A DNA stretch of 64,000 nucleotides from Kiritimatiellia bacterium (GTDB lineage Bacteria; Verrucomicrobiota; Kiritimatiellia; JAAZAB01). This document shows positions 43,164 through 52,404 of the stretch, one piece after another. The DNA is taken from assembly GCA_028718125.1 (NCBI GenBank), contig JAQUMN010000004.1, positions 1 through 64,000 of the forward strand, read 5' to 3'. A program made the position numbers and the translations under genes. The notes below the pieces were generated by a model. It did no database searches and was not told the origin of the DNA. It worked only from the letters and a program-made list of their open reading frames with translations. Positions within the stretch are counted from its first letter, which is position 1. The number at the start of each line of letters is the position of its first letter.

Positions 43164-44399
43164 TTAATTTTTTTGCAATATTTGACGATATATTTCCAAT
43201 TGGCGTTGAACAATCTTCTGGCGGTCGTTGCGGACTGCGGCAATTTTACGCGATTCCCGCGAAAGCTGTAGTGCCAAGGCCTTGTTAGTCAAAACACGCT
43301 CCAGTTGGTGTGCACACATCACCGTATCCCCGGGCTGAAAAAAAAGGCAGGAATTATCGTCCTTCCCGAGCGAAGGCGTGCCTCCGGCATACGCCACAAC
43401 TGCCGGCGCACCGATTTGCATCGCTTCCGCGAAGGCCACACAATAGGTTTCAATAAAAGTGGGGATGACTACGGCAGCGGCGTTCTGCAACTCCATGACG
43501 ATATTCTCGGCATTGAGCGGTCCAAGCCAGTCCACAGCACTGACAAGGTCCAGTTGGTGGATCATTCGGTTGACCCAGCGTATATAGCCGTCCTGACGGA
43601 TTCCCGCGCGCTGGTGGGCACCTGCAATCCGCAAGCGCGCATCGGAAATTCGCTTTCTCAACAACGCCAGCGCCCGGACCGCCACATGTAGCCCCTTGAA
43701 CGGGGCGGTGTAAGCCGCAGTACAAAAGATAGCAGGCTGGCTGGGTGGTTGCCAAGCATTCGCATCATAGAAGGGCTGCCGCAGGACCAGATCAACCGAG
43801 AATAGGCGGGCCTCCGGGTTGATGGCCCTAACCTGCGCGGCCCCCCAGGAGCTTTGCGCATCTATGAACCGGTGGCCACGGATCATTTCTTCTTCGCGCA
43901 AACCCCGGCGCGCGAAATCGCGTCGATCCGCGTACATCGTCCGACGTTTAAGCAGTTCCTTAATTCCGACACAGCGCAACTGTTCTGACAACGTCAGGCC
44001 GCCATAGAACACTTTGGCAATCTGGCCACTCAATCCCTGTAGCAACAGCAGCGACGGATATGTCAGCAGGCCCCGCGCGGACAGCAACCCATAAAATGTT
44101 TCAGTTCCCCAAATATGAACTAAGTCAGGCGAAAATTCGTTTACTGCCGCAAGGATGGCCTGGACCAGTGAGGCCGGCGGCAGACCGTCACTGCCTATCG
44201 AGGTTCCGGCGGGGATAAGCCACTGTTTAACTTGACGATAATCGCTTCTGGTAAACTGCCTTACCGGGCCAGGGGCAATGATTCCCAGTTCAACGTCTTT
44301 TGAACCCAGCAGTGCATGGGCCATGGCTCCCAGCCAAGTGCCGGTTCCAGTGGCGTCTGAATCACTCAACGGGCAGTTACAAAACCAAAACACTTTCAT
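43164..44399 (-). CDS. Glycosyltransferase family 4
   Basis: A 411-residue GT4 protein. It begins MKVFWFCNCPLSDSDATGTGTWLGAMAHAL. The acceptor half has DLVHIWGTETFYGLLSA and LLLLQGLSGQIAKVF. The donor half shows IFCTAAYTAPFKGLHVAVRALALL, RLRIAGAHQRAG, DWLGPLNAENIVMELQNAAAVV and the loop FIETYCVAFAEAMQIGAPAVVAYAGGTPSL, with both motif Glu (IETYC and FAEAM). It should use a nucleotide sugar at the cytoplasmic face. A 70-bp gap separates it from the methyltransferase upstream; the sugar is not known. Confidence 0.88.
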   Translation of the reverse strand: MKVFWFCNCPLSDSDATGTGTWLGAMAHALLGSKDVELGIIAPGPVRQFTRSDYRQVKQWLIPAGTSIGSDGLPPASLVQAILAAVNEFSPDLVHIWGTETFYGLLSARGLLTYPSLLLLQGLSGQIAKVFYGGLTLSEQLRCVGIKELLKRRTMYADRRDFARRGLREEEMIRGHRFIDAQSSWGAAQVRAINPEARLFSVDLVLRQPFYDANAWQPPSQPAIFCTAAYTAPFKGLHVAVRALALLRKRISDARLRIAGAHQRAGIRQDGYIRWVNRMIHQLDLVSAVDWLGPLNAENIVMELQNAAAVVIPTFIETYCVAFAEAMQIGAPAVVAYAGGTPSLGKDDNSCLFFQPGDTVMCAHQLERVLTNKALALQLSRESRKIAAVRNDRQKIVQRQLEIYRQILQKN

Positions 44400-44469
44400 C
44401 TGTTCCTCCAGCCAGCGCTGTTATTTCCCGCCACTGTTGTCCCATACTGAAAATCATTCGAGAGGACGT

Positions 44470-45231
44470 TCATAAGCCGGATGGTTTCCTGGCGATAACA
44501 ATGATCGAATCAGAAAACCAACGGGATTGGCGGCCACATATACCTGCCAACAGACTAATCAGTTTATTAACAATGCGCGTGATTAGTCGTACAATAAAAT
44601 TGCGGCGATCGAATTCTTCCAACCATACCGAGGTCGATGGGTAATATTCCACTTGAATATCCTGCAGGCCAAGAGTTGACAAGGTCTTTCTGAGTAGCTT
44701 CGGGTTCATGACCTTTAAATTATGTATAGCAAGAGTTGCTGGATCAAATATTTTTTGGACCAGGCCATTCACACCCTTAAAATTGGGCAGTGTTATCAAC
44801 AATATCCCACCTGGCCGCATAAACTTAAGGTGGGCGCGCAACACCTGTTCTAAGTCGGTAAAATGTTCGACAAAGCCAAATGAACAAACGAAATCATAAT
44901 TTTCTTTGGACTCGTAAGAAAAAACATCCGCTTCAATAATCTTTATATCTCCGTTTCCCAGGCCGTTAGCTTTGAACAATTCTATAACAATATTTTGGTC
45001 TATGACATAATCAAGCAGAGTAACATCCATGTTGCAGTATTTTTTTAAATAGACACTAAAGCTCCCGGGAAATCCACCCAACTCGATAGATTTACCGGAA
45101 CAGCCCACCGCAGACACAGTTTTTTTGAGTATATCATAATAAACAAAGGTCTCCGGGATCAGACGTACAAGATCATGCTTTTTCCAATGATTAATCCAAT
45201 CCTGCCTTGTTGATAATTTGATGTTGCTCAT
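44470..45231 (-). CDS. Class I SAM-dependent methyltransferase
   Basis: A 253-residue Rossmann methyltransferase. Motif I is SGKSIELGGFPGSFSVYL, with the acidic residue E of the SAM loop, and NMDVTLLDYVI follows. IIEADVFSYES and YDFVCSFGFVEHFTDLEQVLRAHLKFMRPGGILLITLPN are motifs III-V. It may O-methylate a sugar of the polymer or cap the chain, both common in O-antigen loci, or act on a lipid. It is AT-rich compared with the flanks. It overlaps the GT2-like gene upstream by 4 bases (45228-45231), so they are coupled. Confidence 0.87.
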   Translation of the reverse strand: MSNIKLSTRQDWINHWKKHDLVRLIPETFVYYDILKKTVSAVGCSGKSIELGGFPGSFSVYLKKYCNMDVTLLDYVIDQNIVIELFKANGLGNGDIKIIEADVFSYESKENYDFVCSFGFVEHFTDLEQVLRAHLKFMRPGGILLITLPNFKGVNGLVQKIFDPATLAIHNLKVMNPKLLRKTLSTLGLQDIQVEYYPSTSVWLEEFDRRNFIVRLITRIVNKLISLLAGICGRQSRWFSDSIIVIARKPSGL

Positions 45232-46196
45232 GCTTCTAAACCTTGTTTAAATATATGACATTTAGCACGATTTTTATTCAGCCAGCGGCTCTTTGCCAAG
45301 CTGAAGGAAATGGCCAAGCGATTAAGAAGATTGCCATTCTGGAAATTTCGGACACGTTTGATGATGATAGGGTTCAATCGGACGTCGGCGTCAAAGACGG
45401 CCTTGTCGACCGTAGTGTCGGACTGTACGCGATATTTGTTATTCTTATCCGTTCCAGAATGTAACCCGCTGCCGTCAAGGCCAATGTTAATGGTTTTGGA
45501 AATGCGGGGATAGACCGTATACACGTCGTGGCTGAATTGGTGGAATGCCATGCGCACATCGGGAGCCTGCACTTGCCCCCGGGAGTCGTTCCTCAGGATT
45601 TGCATCATATAGCCGCCGGTCGAAATAACTTTTTTATATAATTTTCTATCCCTCATGGCGACGGCATAGCGGTCTTTGGCGCCAAAATCAACCTTCTCCC
45701 AGCGGTCTTTCCAAGTGCCAAAACCCCACGGGCAGTTTGACGGAAGAAAAAACACATCAGCCTTGAAATCTTTTGGGAACTTGATGGGAAACGTGTAGGC
45801 CGTGATGGAAAAAACTTTCTTGTCGGCCACATAAAAATTCAGGCCATCGTTCATGTAGTCAAGAAAGTTTCGGGAGGCGACAACATCGTCCTCCAAGAAA
45901 ATGAATCGCCCGTGTTCGCTTAAGACTTGTTGCGTGACGACCAAAAAAGAATGGTACGCACCGTAATTTTCTCCCCGAAAAATCAAGTGCACTTTTTTGA
46001 ACCCAGTGATGGACTGTGCGTAGGCCCGCACTTGGTTTATCTTCAGCGTGTGTTCGGGTTTCCCCGGCGCATCGGACACCACATACAGTTCGCTGTCGCT
46101 GGCCAGGGCATTGCGCTGCAGCGCCTCGATGCACTGTTGAAAGTGCTGAAGACGATCATATACGGTCACAATGATGGGAGCATTGGTCATTAGCAT
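45228..46196 (-). CDS. GT2-like glycosyltransferase (GNT-I-like)
   Basis: A 322-residue GT-A protein. APIIVTVYDRLQHFQQCIEAL near the N-terminus is the nucleotide-binding start. ELYVVSDAPGKPEH, GENYGAYHSFLVV and IFLEDDVVASRNFLDYMNDGLNFY carry the metal-binding EDD. PWGFGTWKDRWEKVDFGAKD lies toward the acceptor region. This pattern occurs in GT2/GT13-like bacterial transferases in polysaccharide loci. ATG at 46190 (MTNAP) is an alternative start to 46196. It is 20 bases from the flippase gene upstream. Donor unknown. Confidence 0.82.
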   Translation of the reverse strand: MLMTNAPIIVTVYDRLQHFQQCIEALQRNALASDSELYVVSDAPGKPEHTLKINQVRAYAQSITGFKKVHLIFRGENYGAYHSFLVVTQQVLSEHGRFIFLEDDVVASRNFLDYMNDGLNFYVADKKVFSITAYTFPIKFPKDFKADVFFLPSNCPWGFGTWKDRWEKVDFGAKDRYAVAMRDRKLYKKVISTGGYMMQILRNDSRGQVQAPDVRMAFHQFSHDVYTVYPRISKTINIGLDGSGLHSGTDKNNKYRVQSDTTVDKAVFDADVRLNPIIIKRVRNFQNGNLLNRLAISFSLAKSRWLNKNRAKCHIFKQGLEA

Positions 46197-46216
46197 AATT
46201 CCTTTTGGTTCGGAAT

Positions 46217-47701
46217 TTAACCCGCCTGTGTTGGCAGACGGAAAAACAACTGCCTGACTGCCGGTAATTTTTCATGCAACATTACCAGCATGTAAGCGAG
46301 GGATTTTACCTTAAATATGTGACTTAGAATGGCATACCCGATAATTCCCAAAACAATTTGGCTAACCAGCAACACAAGCGAGTGTTCCAGAAAGAGGGAA
46401 AGCGGAAGGATAATGATACCCATTCCCAAAGCACACCCGAATGCGGGTAAAATGTCTCGCATTTGTTCCCCAACGGAATAATCCAAAAACCGATCAATAA
46501 TCCAAGGATAACAGACAAGACACATCAATACGGAGTGCGCGGCTTGTCCAATGACAACGGCCATGATTCCGTAAGGAAGGGTCGCAAATAGTATGGCGAG
46601 CGCGCAACCCTTATTGAAGATTTCCATCTTCATATAAACGTCGCTTCTTCCTATGGCGTTTATTGCCTGTACATTTAAGCCGAGGATCGGCCAAAACGCC
46701 ACTGTTAGGCACGAGATTTGAAGATAAAGGACGGAGGCAAGCCATTTTTCGGTCAGCAGAACAATGATCATGGGTTTTGCCACCACGGCCAATCCGACGA
46801 GCATGGGAAAAAGAATGAATGTGCTGGTCGAAATCGAACGGCGCAGAATCCCCTTCATTTGAATTTTATCATGCTGACACGACGCAAGTGCGGGAAAGAT
46901 GACACCATCAATGGTGCCACACACGCTAACCACAATAGTTGACGGGAAAAGGAATCCCCGCGAGAAAAAGCTAAGGATAGAAAGGGAAAAACATTTTCCG
47001 ATTAACAGGGTGCTCAGGTTGTTATAAAATTCCGTGATGATTCGCGAGATCAGATATTTTGATCCGAATTTAAAGAGCGCTTTGGCAGACTGTACCGAGA
47101 ACATAATCCTGGGTCGCCACGACACGGCAAGCCACAGCAAGATCGCGGTGGCAATCACTCCGGTAAGTTGCGAATAGACCAGACTCCATACTCCAAAACC
47201 AGCGTAGGCCGAGGTGACGCCGACGGTGCTCGCCAAAAGCAAAGAAATCAGGCTCACCCGCAAGGAGAGCTTGAACTTCATCTCGCGGTTCATGACCGCC
47301 TGTTGGATGCCGGAGAAAACACCAATAATCAGACTGAGCGCCGCCAGCCGCAAGACTCTGGTCAAGACTTCTTCTTTGTAGAACGTCGCGACCAAAGGCG
47401 CACCGAAAAAGCAAATCAGATAGGCGACCAGCGCGATCGCCAGGTTGAGGTAGAACGCAGAATTATAATCATGGTCGTCAATCTCCTTTTTCTGGATCAG
47501 CGCCATCCCGAATCCGCTATCCACAAAGAGGTTTGCAAACCCGATAAAAACAAAAACAATCGCGATGGTGCCGAAATCTTTTACCGGCAGCAAGCGCGCC
47601 AAGATGATGGCAATGACGAACTGGATTGCCTGCGTGCCAATCCGTTCCATTCCGCGCCAAACAAGCCCGGAAATTACTTTTTGTTTTAATGATTGCGACA
47701 T
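46217..47701 (-). CDS. wzx: Lipid-linked oligosaccharide flippase (Wzx, WzxC-like)
   Basis: Wzx moves undecaprenyl-diphosphate-linked repeat units across the inner membrane. The 494-residue MOP-superfamily protein has about 12-14 helices. The start SQSLKQKVISGLVWRGMERIGTQAIQFVIAIILARLLPVKDFG is the WzxC-type N-terminus, with the conserved LL-P-x-x-F-G. EFYNNLSTLLIGKCFS and ILRRSISTSTFILFPMLVGLAVVAKPMI are other recognisable blocks. ATG 47701 was chosen for the standard MSQSL start. With the Wzy-like gene it indicates Wzx/Wzy-dependent export. No wzz-like chain-length regulator was seen in the window. Confidence 0.92.
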   Translation of the reverse strand: MSQSLKQKVISGLVWRGMERIGTQAIQFVIAIILARLLPVKDFGTIAIVFVFIGFANLFVDSGFGMALIQKKEIDDHDYNSAFYLNLAIALVAYLICFFGAPLVATFYKEEVLTRVLRLAALSLIIGVFSGIQQAVMNREMKFKLSLRVSLISLLLASTVGVTSAYAGFGVWSLVYSQLTGVIATAILLWLAVSWRPRIMFSVQSAKALFKFGSKYLISRIITEFYNNLSTLLIGKCFSLSILSFFSRGFLFPSTIVVSVCGTIDGVIFPALASCQHDKIQMKGILRRSISTSTFILFPMLVGLAVVAKPMIIVLLTEKWLASVLYLQISCLTVAFWPILGLNVQAINAIGRSDVYMKMEIFNKGCALAILFATLPYGIMAVVIGQAAHSVLMCLVCYPWIIDRFLDYSVGEQMRDILPAFGCALGMGIIILPLSLFLEHSLVLLVSQIVLGIIGYAILSHIFKVKSLAYMLVMLHEKLPAVRQLFFRLPTQAG

Positions 47702-47781
47702 GTGATACGCAAACAGGTGTGCGGTCACCGCTATTGAGAAACGAAATTAGCGACGCCGCACATCATTAATTATTAATACCT

Positions 47782-49368
47782 TTAGGGCCCTGTCATTAGG
47801 GGTCCCTTACGAAAATGACTCACCAAACGCTCCCTCAGTGTTCCATAAATCCACGCCAGCAACACCCACACCCCAGCCGCGTAGATGGCAGCCAGAACCT
47901 GAGGATAAATCGAATAAAATGTTTGCCCTCCGCCCGAATACATCAACAGTGGCAGAGCTGATAAAGGCAGGCAAAAGACAATCAGTTTTATGTTCCTCCA
48001 ATGCCTTAAAATAATCAACACAACCACTGTTGGCAGTAGCAACCAACCACTTAGAGGTATGTCCACCCAATGTGCTCCCAAGCCCAGACGTACAGGCGTT
48101 ATTTCCGTTAATATTCGCCGTGCCCGGCGAAGCAAGATATTAAAATACCATATTGGGGCAGACCGAATATCGGCAAAAATTTTTTCGCGCAGGATTCTGC
48201 CATATTCGGGCCCCTCACAGATGTATCTTGGATACACGCCATCGTAAAAATAGTTAGACGTCTCGGTGCCGGCGTACGCATAATCTTTAGGAAGCACTCC
48301 CTGTCGTTTCATAATGGGCATGGCATATCTAAAAGCATTGCAGTCGCCCCAAGCATATCCCTTCGCTTCGCCAAAATCACCTAACCCCATCCAGATCATA
48401 TGCCAGAAGACATGGTGGGAATCCCTAGGCCCCGTGTAAGGAATACCTCCATGCGCCTTGACCACAGAAACCGCGCGCCAATACTTCATTTCCCAATAGT
48501 GCCCCCACCCGGCTGAAACAAGCAGAAAGGCAAACAAGCATACCAGACAAAGCGCTGCTTTCGCCTTCAAATGAATGTCGGCATAGAACACATAGGCGAC
48601 CAAAACACCCGCCATGCCGATCATAACCTCGACACGCACCTCCCGCATGGTCGAGAAAAAAATCCCCGTGAAAACAGGCAAAGACCATAAATAGAATGCA
48701 TGAACTTTCCTGTCGAAAATAAGGGGAAGATGCAGGGCCAAAGCCCAAATGGTAACTGATATTGTCAATCCGACAACCTGGCCCGATCCATATCCCAAGT
48801 TTGAATAGACTTCATAAAGCTGAAAGGGATGCGATCCCAGAAAAGCCACTAAAAGGACACCCATTGTGAATTGTTTAGCATACCAGGCAGCGATCAGCAT
48901 CGCCACTAATCCCAGCGTAAAGAACCAGAAGTTGGCCCAGAAAATGGTGATTCCAATAGATGTGCCTTTTATAATAGCTTCAGGGAGAAAGAGCCAGATT
49001 TTGCCAAGATCCCCTGATCGAAATGCGTAGGACGATTCCATGCGCAGGCTTGAGCCATGATCTCGAAGGACGGATTCTGCCCCCGCCCGGCTATCCAATT
49101 GAACGGATGGCGACGAATAGAAAACTGGGAAAAGACCCAGATGGTAATAAAAGTAAAGGCATCTTCCCTGTGTAAAAAGTCCGGCAATATCACCCGAGCA
49201 ATAAGATTTGTCTAATTTTGAAGCCGAAATGAAAAAAATGTTCTGCCATAAAACAGTCAGTACGCATATGATCACAAGTGTGCCAACGCTCGGCGACCAC
49301 GATCTGGCTGAACCGGATATAGCCCGACTAAACTCGACTACTTGATGCAAGCTATTTTTCCATTTCAC
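47782..49368 (-). CDS. Polytopic membrane protein, GT-C-like
   Basis: Family not firmly recognised. The 528-residue protein has a first helix (about 28-48: GTLVIICVLTVLWQNIFFI), an extracytoplasmic stretch, then about ten helices (FWANFWFFTLGLVAMLIAAW, MEVMIGMAGVLVAYVFY, ILLPTVVVLIILR, LAAIYAAGVWVLLAWIY) and long loops with MKYWRAVSVVKAHGG and RESHHVFWH-like (DSHHVFWHMIWMG) sequence. It could be an oligosaccharide or glycan-chain-modifying membrane transferase. It sits between the flippase and the DegT aminotransferase genes, on the same strand. Confidence 0.6.
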   Translation of the reverse strand: MKWKNSLHQVVEFSRAISGSARSWSPSVGTLVIICVLTVLWQNIFFISASKLDKSYCSGDIAGLFTQGRCLYFYYHLGLFPVFYSSPSVQLDSRAGAESVLRDHGSSLRMESSYAFRSGDLGKIWLFLPEAIIKGTSIGITIFWANFWFFTLGLVAMLIAAWYAKQFTMGVLLVAFLGSHPFQLYEVYSNLGYGSGQVVGLTISVTIWALALHLPLIFDRKVHAFYLWSLPVFTGIFFSTMREVRVEVMIGMAGVLVAYVFYADIHLKAKAALCLVCLFAFLLVSAGWGHYWEMKYWRAVSVVKAHGGIPYTGPRDSHHVFWHMIWMGLGDFGEAKGYAWGDCNAFRYAMPIMKRQGVLPKDYAYAGTETSNYFYDGVYPRYICEGPEYGRILREKIFADIRSAPIWYFNILLRRARRILTEITPVRLGLGAHWVDIPLSGWLLLPTVVVLIILRHWRNIKLIVFCLPLSALPLLMYSGGGQTFYSIYPQVLAAIYAAGVWVLLAWIYGTLRERLVSHFRKGPLMTGP

Positions 49369-49474
49369 AAGCTATAAGGAATTCCTTTCGAGGCGGTTTG
49401 TATGCCGTGCCTGAAGGTTAATCGCTCGTTGCATAGGACAAACATTAATAGTCACGCTTGCATTTACCCAACCA

Positions 49475-50578
49475 TTAAAACCGAAACGCCTTCACCGTCT
49501 CAATGATCTGCGCCACATCTGATTCGCTCAAGCTAGGATGCAAGGGCAAACTCAAGGCTTCTTCATTCAACTGCTCGCATACAGGCAACTTGGCATTTGA
49601 TTTGTAAATCGGGTTTAGATGCAGCGGATGATAACGCAAGGTGGTGTAAATACCTTGATTATACATGTATTTAGCAAACCGGTCGCGTCGGCTGTTCGAG
49701 ACACGAATACAGTAAGTGAAATACGAATGCTGTTCATTGGGCGCCGCATTCATGGGACACACCAGCCAGCCCAATTCAGAGAATTCGCGCTGGTACAATT
49801 CCCAGATCTGCCTGCGGCGCGCCTGGTTCTGATCGAGTTTGCGCAACTGGGCCAAGGCCACCGACGCCGTAATGTCGTTAGGCAAAAAACGTGGGAAGAA
49901 ATCTATTATATTGTATTCCCACCAGCGGTCTTTGTTTGCTGATGCTTCAAAACCGGATTTACCAATACCGCAATAGCGAAGTGTACGTGTCCTAGCCACC
50001 AACTCAGGATCTTGTGCCGTCAATCCGCCTGCATCCGGAGTCGCGAGGTTCTTGACCGCATCAAAGCTATAGATGCCGACTGAGCCGATGGCGCCGCATG
50101 ATTTACCATTCAATTTGGAGTCCACCGCATGAGCGGCGTCCTCAATAACGGGCAGCCCAAAGCCGAGAATCGGCTCCATGTGTACCGGTTTACCGGCATA
50201 ATGCACCACCATAATCGCACCTGTTTTGGGCGTAATATGCGGCTCAATTGTCTCCGACATGACATTATGAGTATCTAAATCCACATCACAAAATACTGGC
50301 ACACATCCACACAACACAACCGCGTGCGCGCACGAAATCCACGTAAAGGATGGCAAGATCACTTCCGTCCCCGGCGGAAGATTCAGCAGCTTTACCGCCA
50401 TATAAAGGCTGTTTGAACCGCTATCCAGCATCGCAAAATCGGTTAACCCTAACCGGCGAGTAAATTCTTCTTCAAATTTTTTCACCTTGGGACCAATACC
50501 CATCCACTGCCGCTCCAGGCTGGCACGAACCTCGTCGATTTCTTCCTGGCCGACTTTGGAACCAAATACGCTTATCAT
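49475..50578 (-). CDS. DegT/DnrJ/EryC1/StrS sugar aminotransferase
   Basis: A 367-residue PLP-dependent sugar transaminase that aminates a 3- or 4-keto nucleotide sugar using glutamate. It has SGSNSLYMAV at 53-62 (phosphate binding), SFTWISCAHAVVLCGCVPVFCDVD at 77-100, VIEDAAHAVDSK (D147 pairs with the PLP nitrogen) and the Schiff-base lysine K176 in YSFDAVKNLATPDAGG. FFPRFLPNDITASVALAQLRKLD and HSYFTYCIRV are the later blocks. With the GNAT gene 21 bases upstream it probably makes an N-acetamido-dideoxy sugar. The keto-sugar donor could be dTDP-linked from rfbA/rfbB or the UDP- or CDP-linked ketosugars made by this locus. Confidence 0.9.
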   Translation of the reverse strand: MISVFGSKVGQEEIDEVRASLERQWMGIGPKVKKFEEEFTRRLGLTDFAMLDSGSNSLYMAVKLLNLPPGTEVILPSFTWISCAHAVVLCGCVPVFCDVDLDTHNVMSETIEPHITPKTGAIMVVHYAGKPVHMEPILGFGLPVIEDAAHAVDSKLNGKSCGAIGSVGIYSFDAVKNLATPDAGGLTAQDPELVARTRTLRYCGIGKSGFEASANKDRWWEYNIIDFFPRFLPNDITASVALAQLRKLDQNQARRRQIWELYQREFSELGWLVCPMNAAPNEQHSYFTYCIRVSNSRRDRFAKYMYNQGIYTTLRYHPLHLNPIYKSNAKLPVCEQLNEEALSLPLHPSLSESDVAQIIETVKAFRF

Positions 50579-50599
50579 AATAGCACTCCTTTTTTATGG

Positions 50600-51139
50600 T
50601 TACGTCCGCCGGAAGGGGATAGGCAGGGTCATGTTGCACTTGAAGCAGATGGGGATTGCCCGCGTACACGTCATTGTTACATATTCATCGTTGGCGGCTA
50701 TCCGTGCGAAGCCATTCCGCTCGTACCAGGCGATGGCGGGGTTGGTTTGCAGCACACGGACGCATACCGGGATCACCGGGTAAAGAAGTTGACTGAAGGC
50801 AACGGTGGCACATAGTGCCTGCGACATGATCCCCTTGCCACCGAACTGCTTGTCCCCCAAAATGACGTTGTAGACGTCTGCCGTGTCCTGGAACAGCCGA
50901 ATGCCGATGCAACCCACTTTCCGATTTTCCACCTCGATGATAAACATGTGGTCATGCATCTCTTGCGACCAGCGCTGGTACCATGCCTGCTGTTGCTCTA
51001 AGGTGATGATCTTCTTGTAAAAGAAGAACTGACGGTGCTCGTTTTTCCAACCCCGCAGCAGTTCAATGTCGTCCGCACCGATCGTCCGCATTAAAAACGG
51101 GATCGACTGATCGGCGTATAGCGTGGCAATGGGTTTCAT
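50600..51139 (-). CDS. GNAT-family N-acetyltransferase
   Basis: A 179-residue GNAT protein that would transfer acetyl from acetyl-CoA to an amino sugar. DDIELLRGWKNEHRQFFFYKKIITLEQQQAWYQRW is the N-terminal start seen in PseH/WecD/FdtC-like sugar N-acetyltransferases. VGCIGIRLFQDTADVYNVILGDKQFGGKGIMSQAL carries the CoA-binding motif with Q-x-x-G-x-G-like spacing (QFGGKG). RVLQTNPAIAWYERNGF is motif B. It is likely to act with the DegT aminotransferase directly downstream (21-bp gap). A protein-acetylating role cannot be excluded. Confidence 0.85.
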   Translation of the reverse strand: MKPIATLYADQSIPFLMRTIGADDIELLRGWKNEHRQFFFYKKIITLEQQQAWYQRWSQEMHDHMFIIEVENRKVGCIGIRLFQDTADVYNVILGDKQFGGKGIMSQALCATVAFSQLLYPVIPVCVRVLQTNPAIAWYERNGFARIAANDEYVTMTCTRAIPICFKCNMTLPIPFRRT

Positions 51140-51696
51140 TTGAGCCTATTCTATGGGCGGGACTAGGAGGACTCATTGGGCACTCGAAGCCCTCGAATTA
51201 ATATTTAACGAACTTTCTCTTGCTTGTAGCCCATCCTTCGCTAATAAGCGAAACAGGGCACCATCCTAACAATTCTGTTCGTTCAGTCGAGATAGCCCGC
51301 CATAAACAGGGGCATGGCGCTGATGGCATCGTCCCACGATCTATAAAGCAATCAGCAGGGAACATGCATTAGAATTTTCGGCTCCCGAAGGACATTGGTC
51401 CCCTCCGGATCGACTTGGATAAGGATAAACGCTTCGCTCAATAAGTCAACATATTCAACAGCCTTGTATCGCGTAATTCCCAGATTCTTGCGGGGGAGGG
51501 CAAAGGGGTCCGGGAATCTTGGCGTTTCTCATTTCAGACTCCAAACTCCGAATGATATTTTTCCTGAAATTCAAGAAACAACTCATTTCCATAGGAAAGG
51601 AGCAATAAAGGGTCGCCATCGCCAAGAATTCAGGGTCACCCATGAAAGGACTCAGGATCACTCAAATCACGGCTTATCGAATGCCCCGCCGAAGTC
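51140..51696. other. Gene-free stretch of about 560 bp
   Basis: No credible gene was found; the few frames open on each strand lack ribosome sites or domains and are short. I see no long repeat, hairpin-plus-T-run or tRNA. The upstream promoter of the GNAT-aminotransferase genes must lie in the 51140-51250 part, but no clear -35/-10 pair can be assigned. Confidence 0.4.
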
Positions 51697-52110
51697 CTAT
51701 CCTGGAAAACTGGCGAGCAATTCCTCGGGACCGAGAACCTTTAGGGTTGCATGCCGAAAGTCTTGTTGATTTCGTGTAACAACGACTTCGGCCCCCGCCA
51801 GCCTGCCGGCTTGATCGAGAACCGCATCCTCGAAGTCCTCGAGTTTGCTCTTGAGAGCTCCTTCCAACACGGAGCGGTTGACGGCTGCAATCTCGAACAG
51901 TTCCATCAACTTCTGCAAGGCTTGACGGGCAAAGGGACGAGGCATGGCTTGCGTTAAAAGATAGTCGATCGTCGTGAGGGTGGTTGCGCACAAGAGCCCT
52001 TCGATCCTCGAATGCTCAACCAAACCAAACACTTCGGCGGATGCGCCGACAAATGGCCGCCGTGCGAGGAGCACATCGAGCACGACGTTGGTATCTACCA
52101 GAACCCTCAC
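51697..52110 (-). CDS. PIN-domain toxin (second VapC-like)
   Basis: A 137-residue PIN nuclease. RVLVDTNVVLDVLLARRPF carries D6, and EDFEDAVLDQAG and VVVTRNQQDF carry the later acidic residues (D92/D95 and D117). AIDYLLT-like (TTIDYLLTQ) and FARQALQKLM fill the helices. It resembles type II toxins that cut RNA, distinct from the one at 20368. Its ATG overlaps the antitoxin stop by four bases (52107-52110). Located just past the aminotransferase cluster, with no relation to it. Target unknown. Confidence 0.85.
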   Translation of the reverse strand: MRVLVDTNVVLDVLLARRPFVGASAEVFGLVEHSRIEGLLCATTLTTIDYLLTQAMPRPFARQALQKLMELFEIAAVNRSVLEGALKSKLEDFEDAVLDQAGRLAGAEVVVTRNQQDFRHATLKVLGPEELLASFPG

Positions 52111-52346
52111 GAGTATTTCTCCCGCAGATGCTTCCGGTAATCAGACTTCGGAACGCCCCGCCCTTTCAGAATGCCGACGAGCGAAGCCGTGACGGGGGGG
52201 AGTTCCGGCGCTTTTCGACGTCCTGATGCCAGGGAGTCGAAGAACTCTCCTACTATTTGAGAAACCGACTTGCCTCGCTGGCTCGCCTCCCTTTTGGCCG
52301 TCCGAATCAGCGCCGCGTCCATGCGTAATGTAAGTTTTGTATTCAT
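52107..52346 (-). CDS. Ribbon-helix-helix-type antitoxin (DUF6364-like)
   Basis: A 79-residue partner for the PIN protein. MNTKLTLRMDAALIRTAKREASQRGKSVSQIVGEFF is an RHH DNA-binding start with a long helix. The rest is basic with RRKAPELPP, then KSDYRKHLREKYS as the toxin-binding tail. ATG 52346 was chosen because the upstream residues MTRRTDCNNLYG do not fit the fold. By family it would also autorepress the pair. Confidence 0.82.
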   Translation of the reverse strand: MNTKLTLRMDAALIRTAKREASQRGKSVSQIVGEFFDSLASGRRKAPELPPVTASLVGILKGRGVPKSDYRKHLREKYS

Positions 52347-52404
52347 GCCGTATAAGTTATTGCAATCTGTACGTCTTGTCAATCCCGTCTTATACCCAAA
52401 AACT

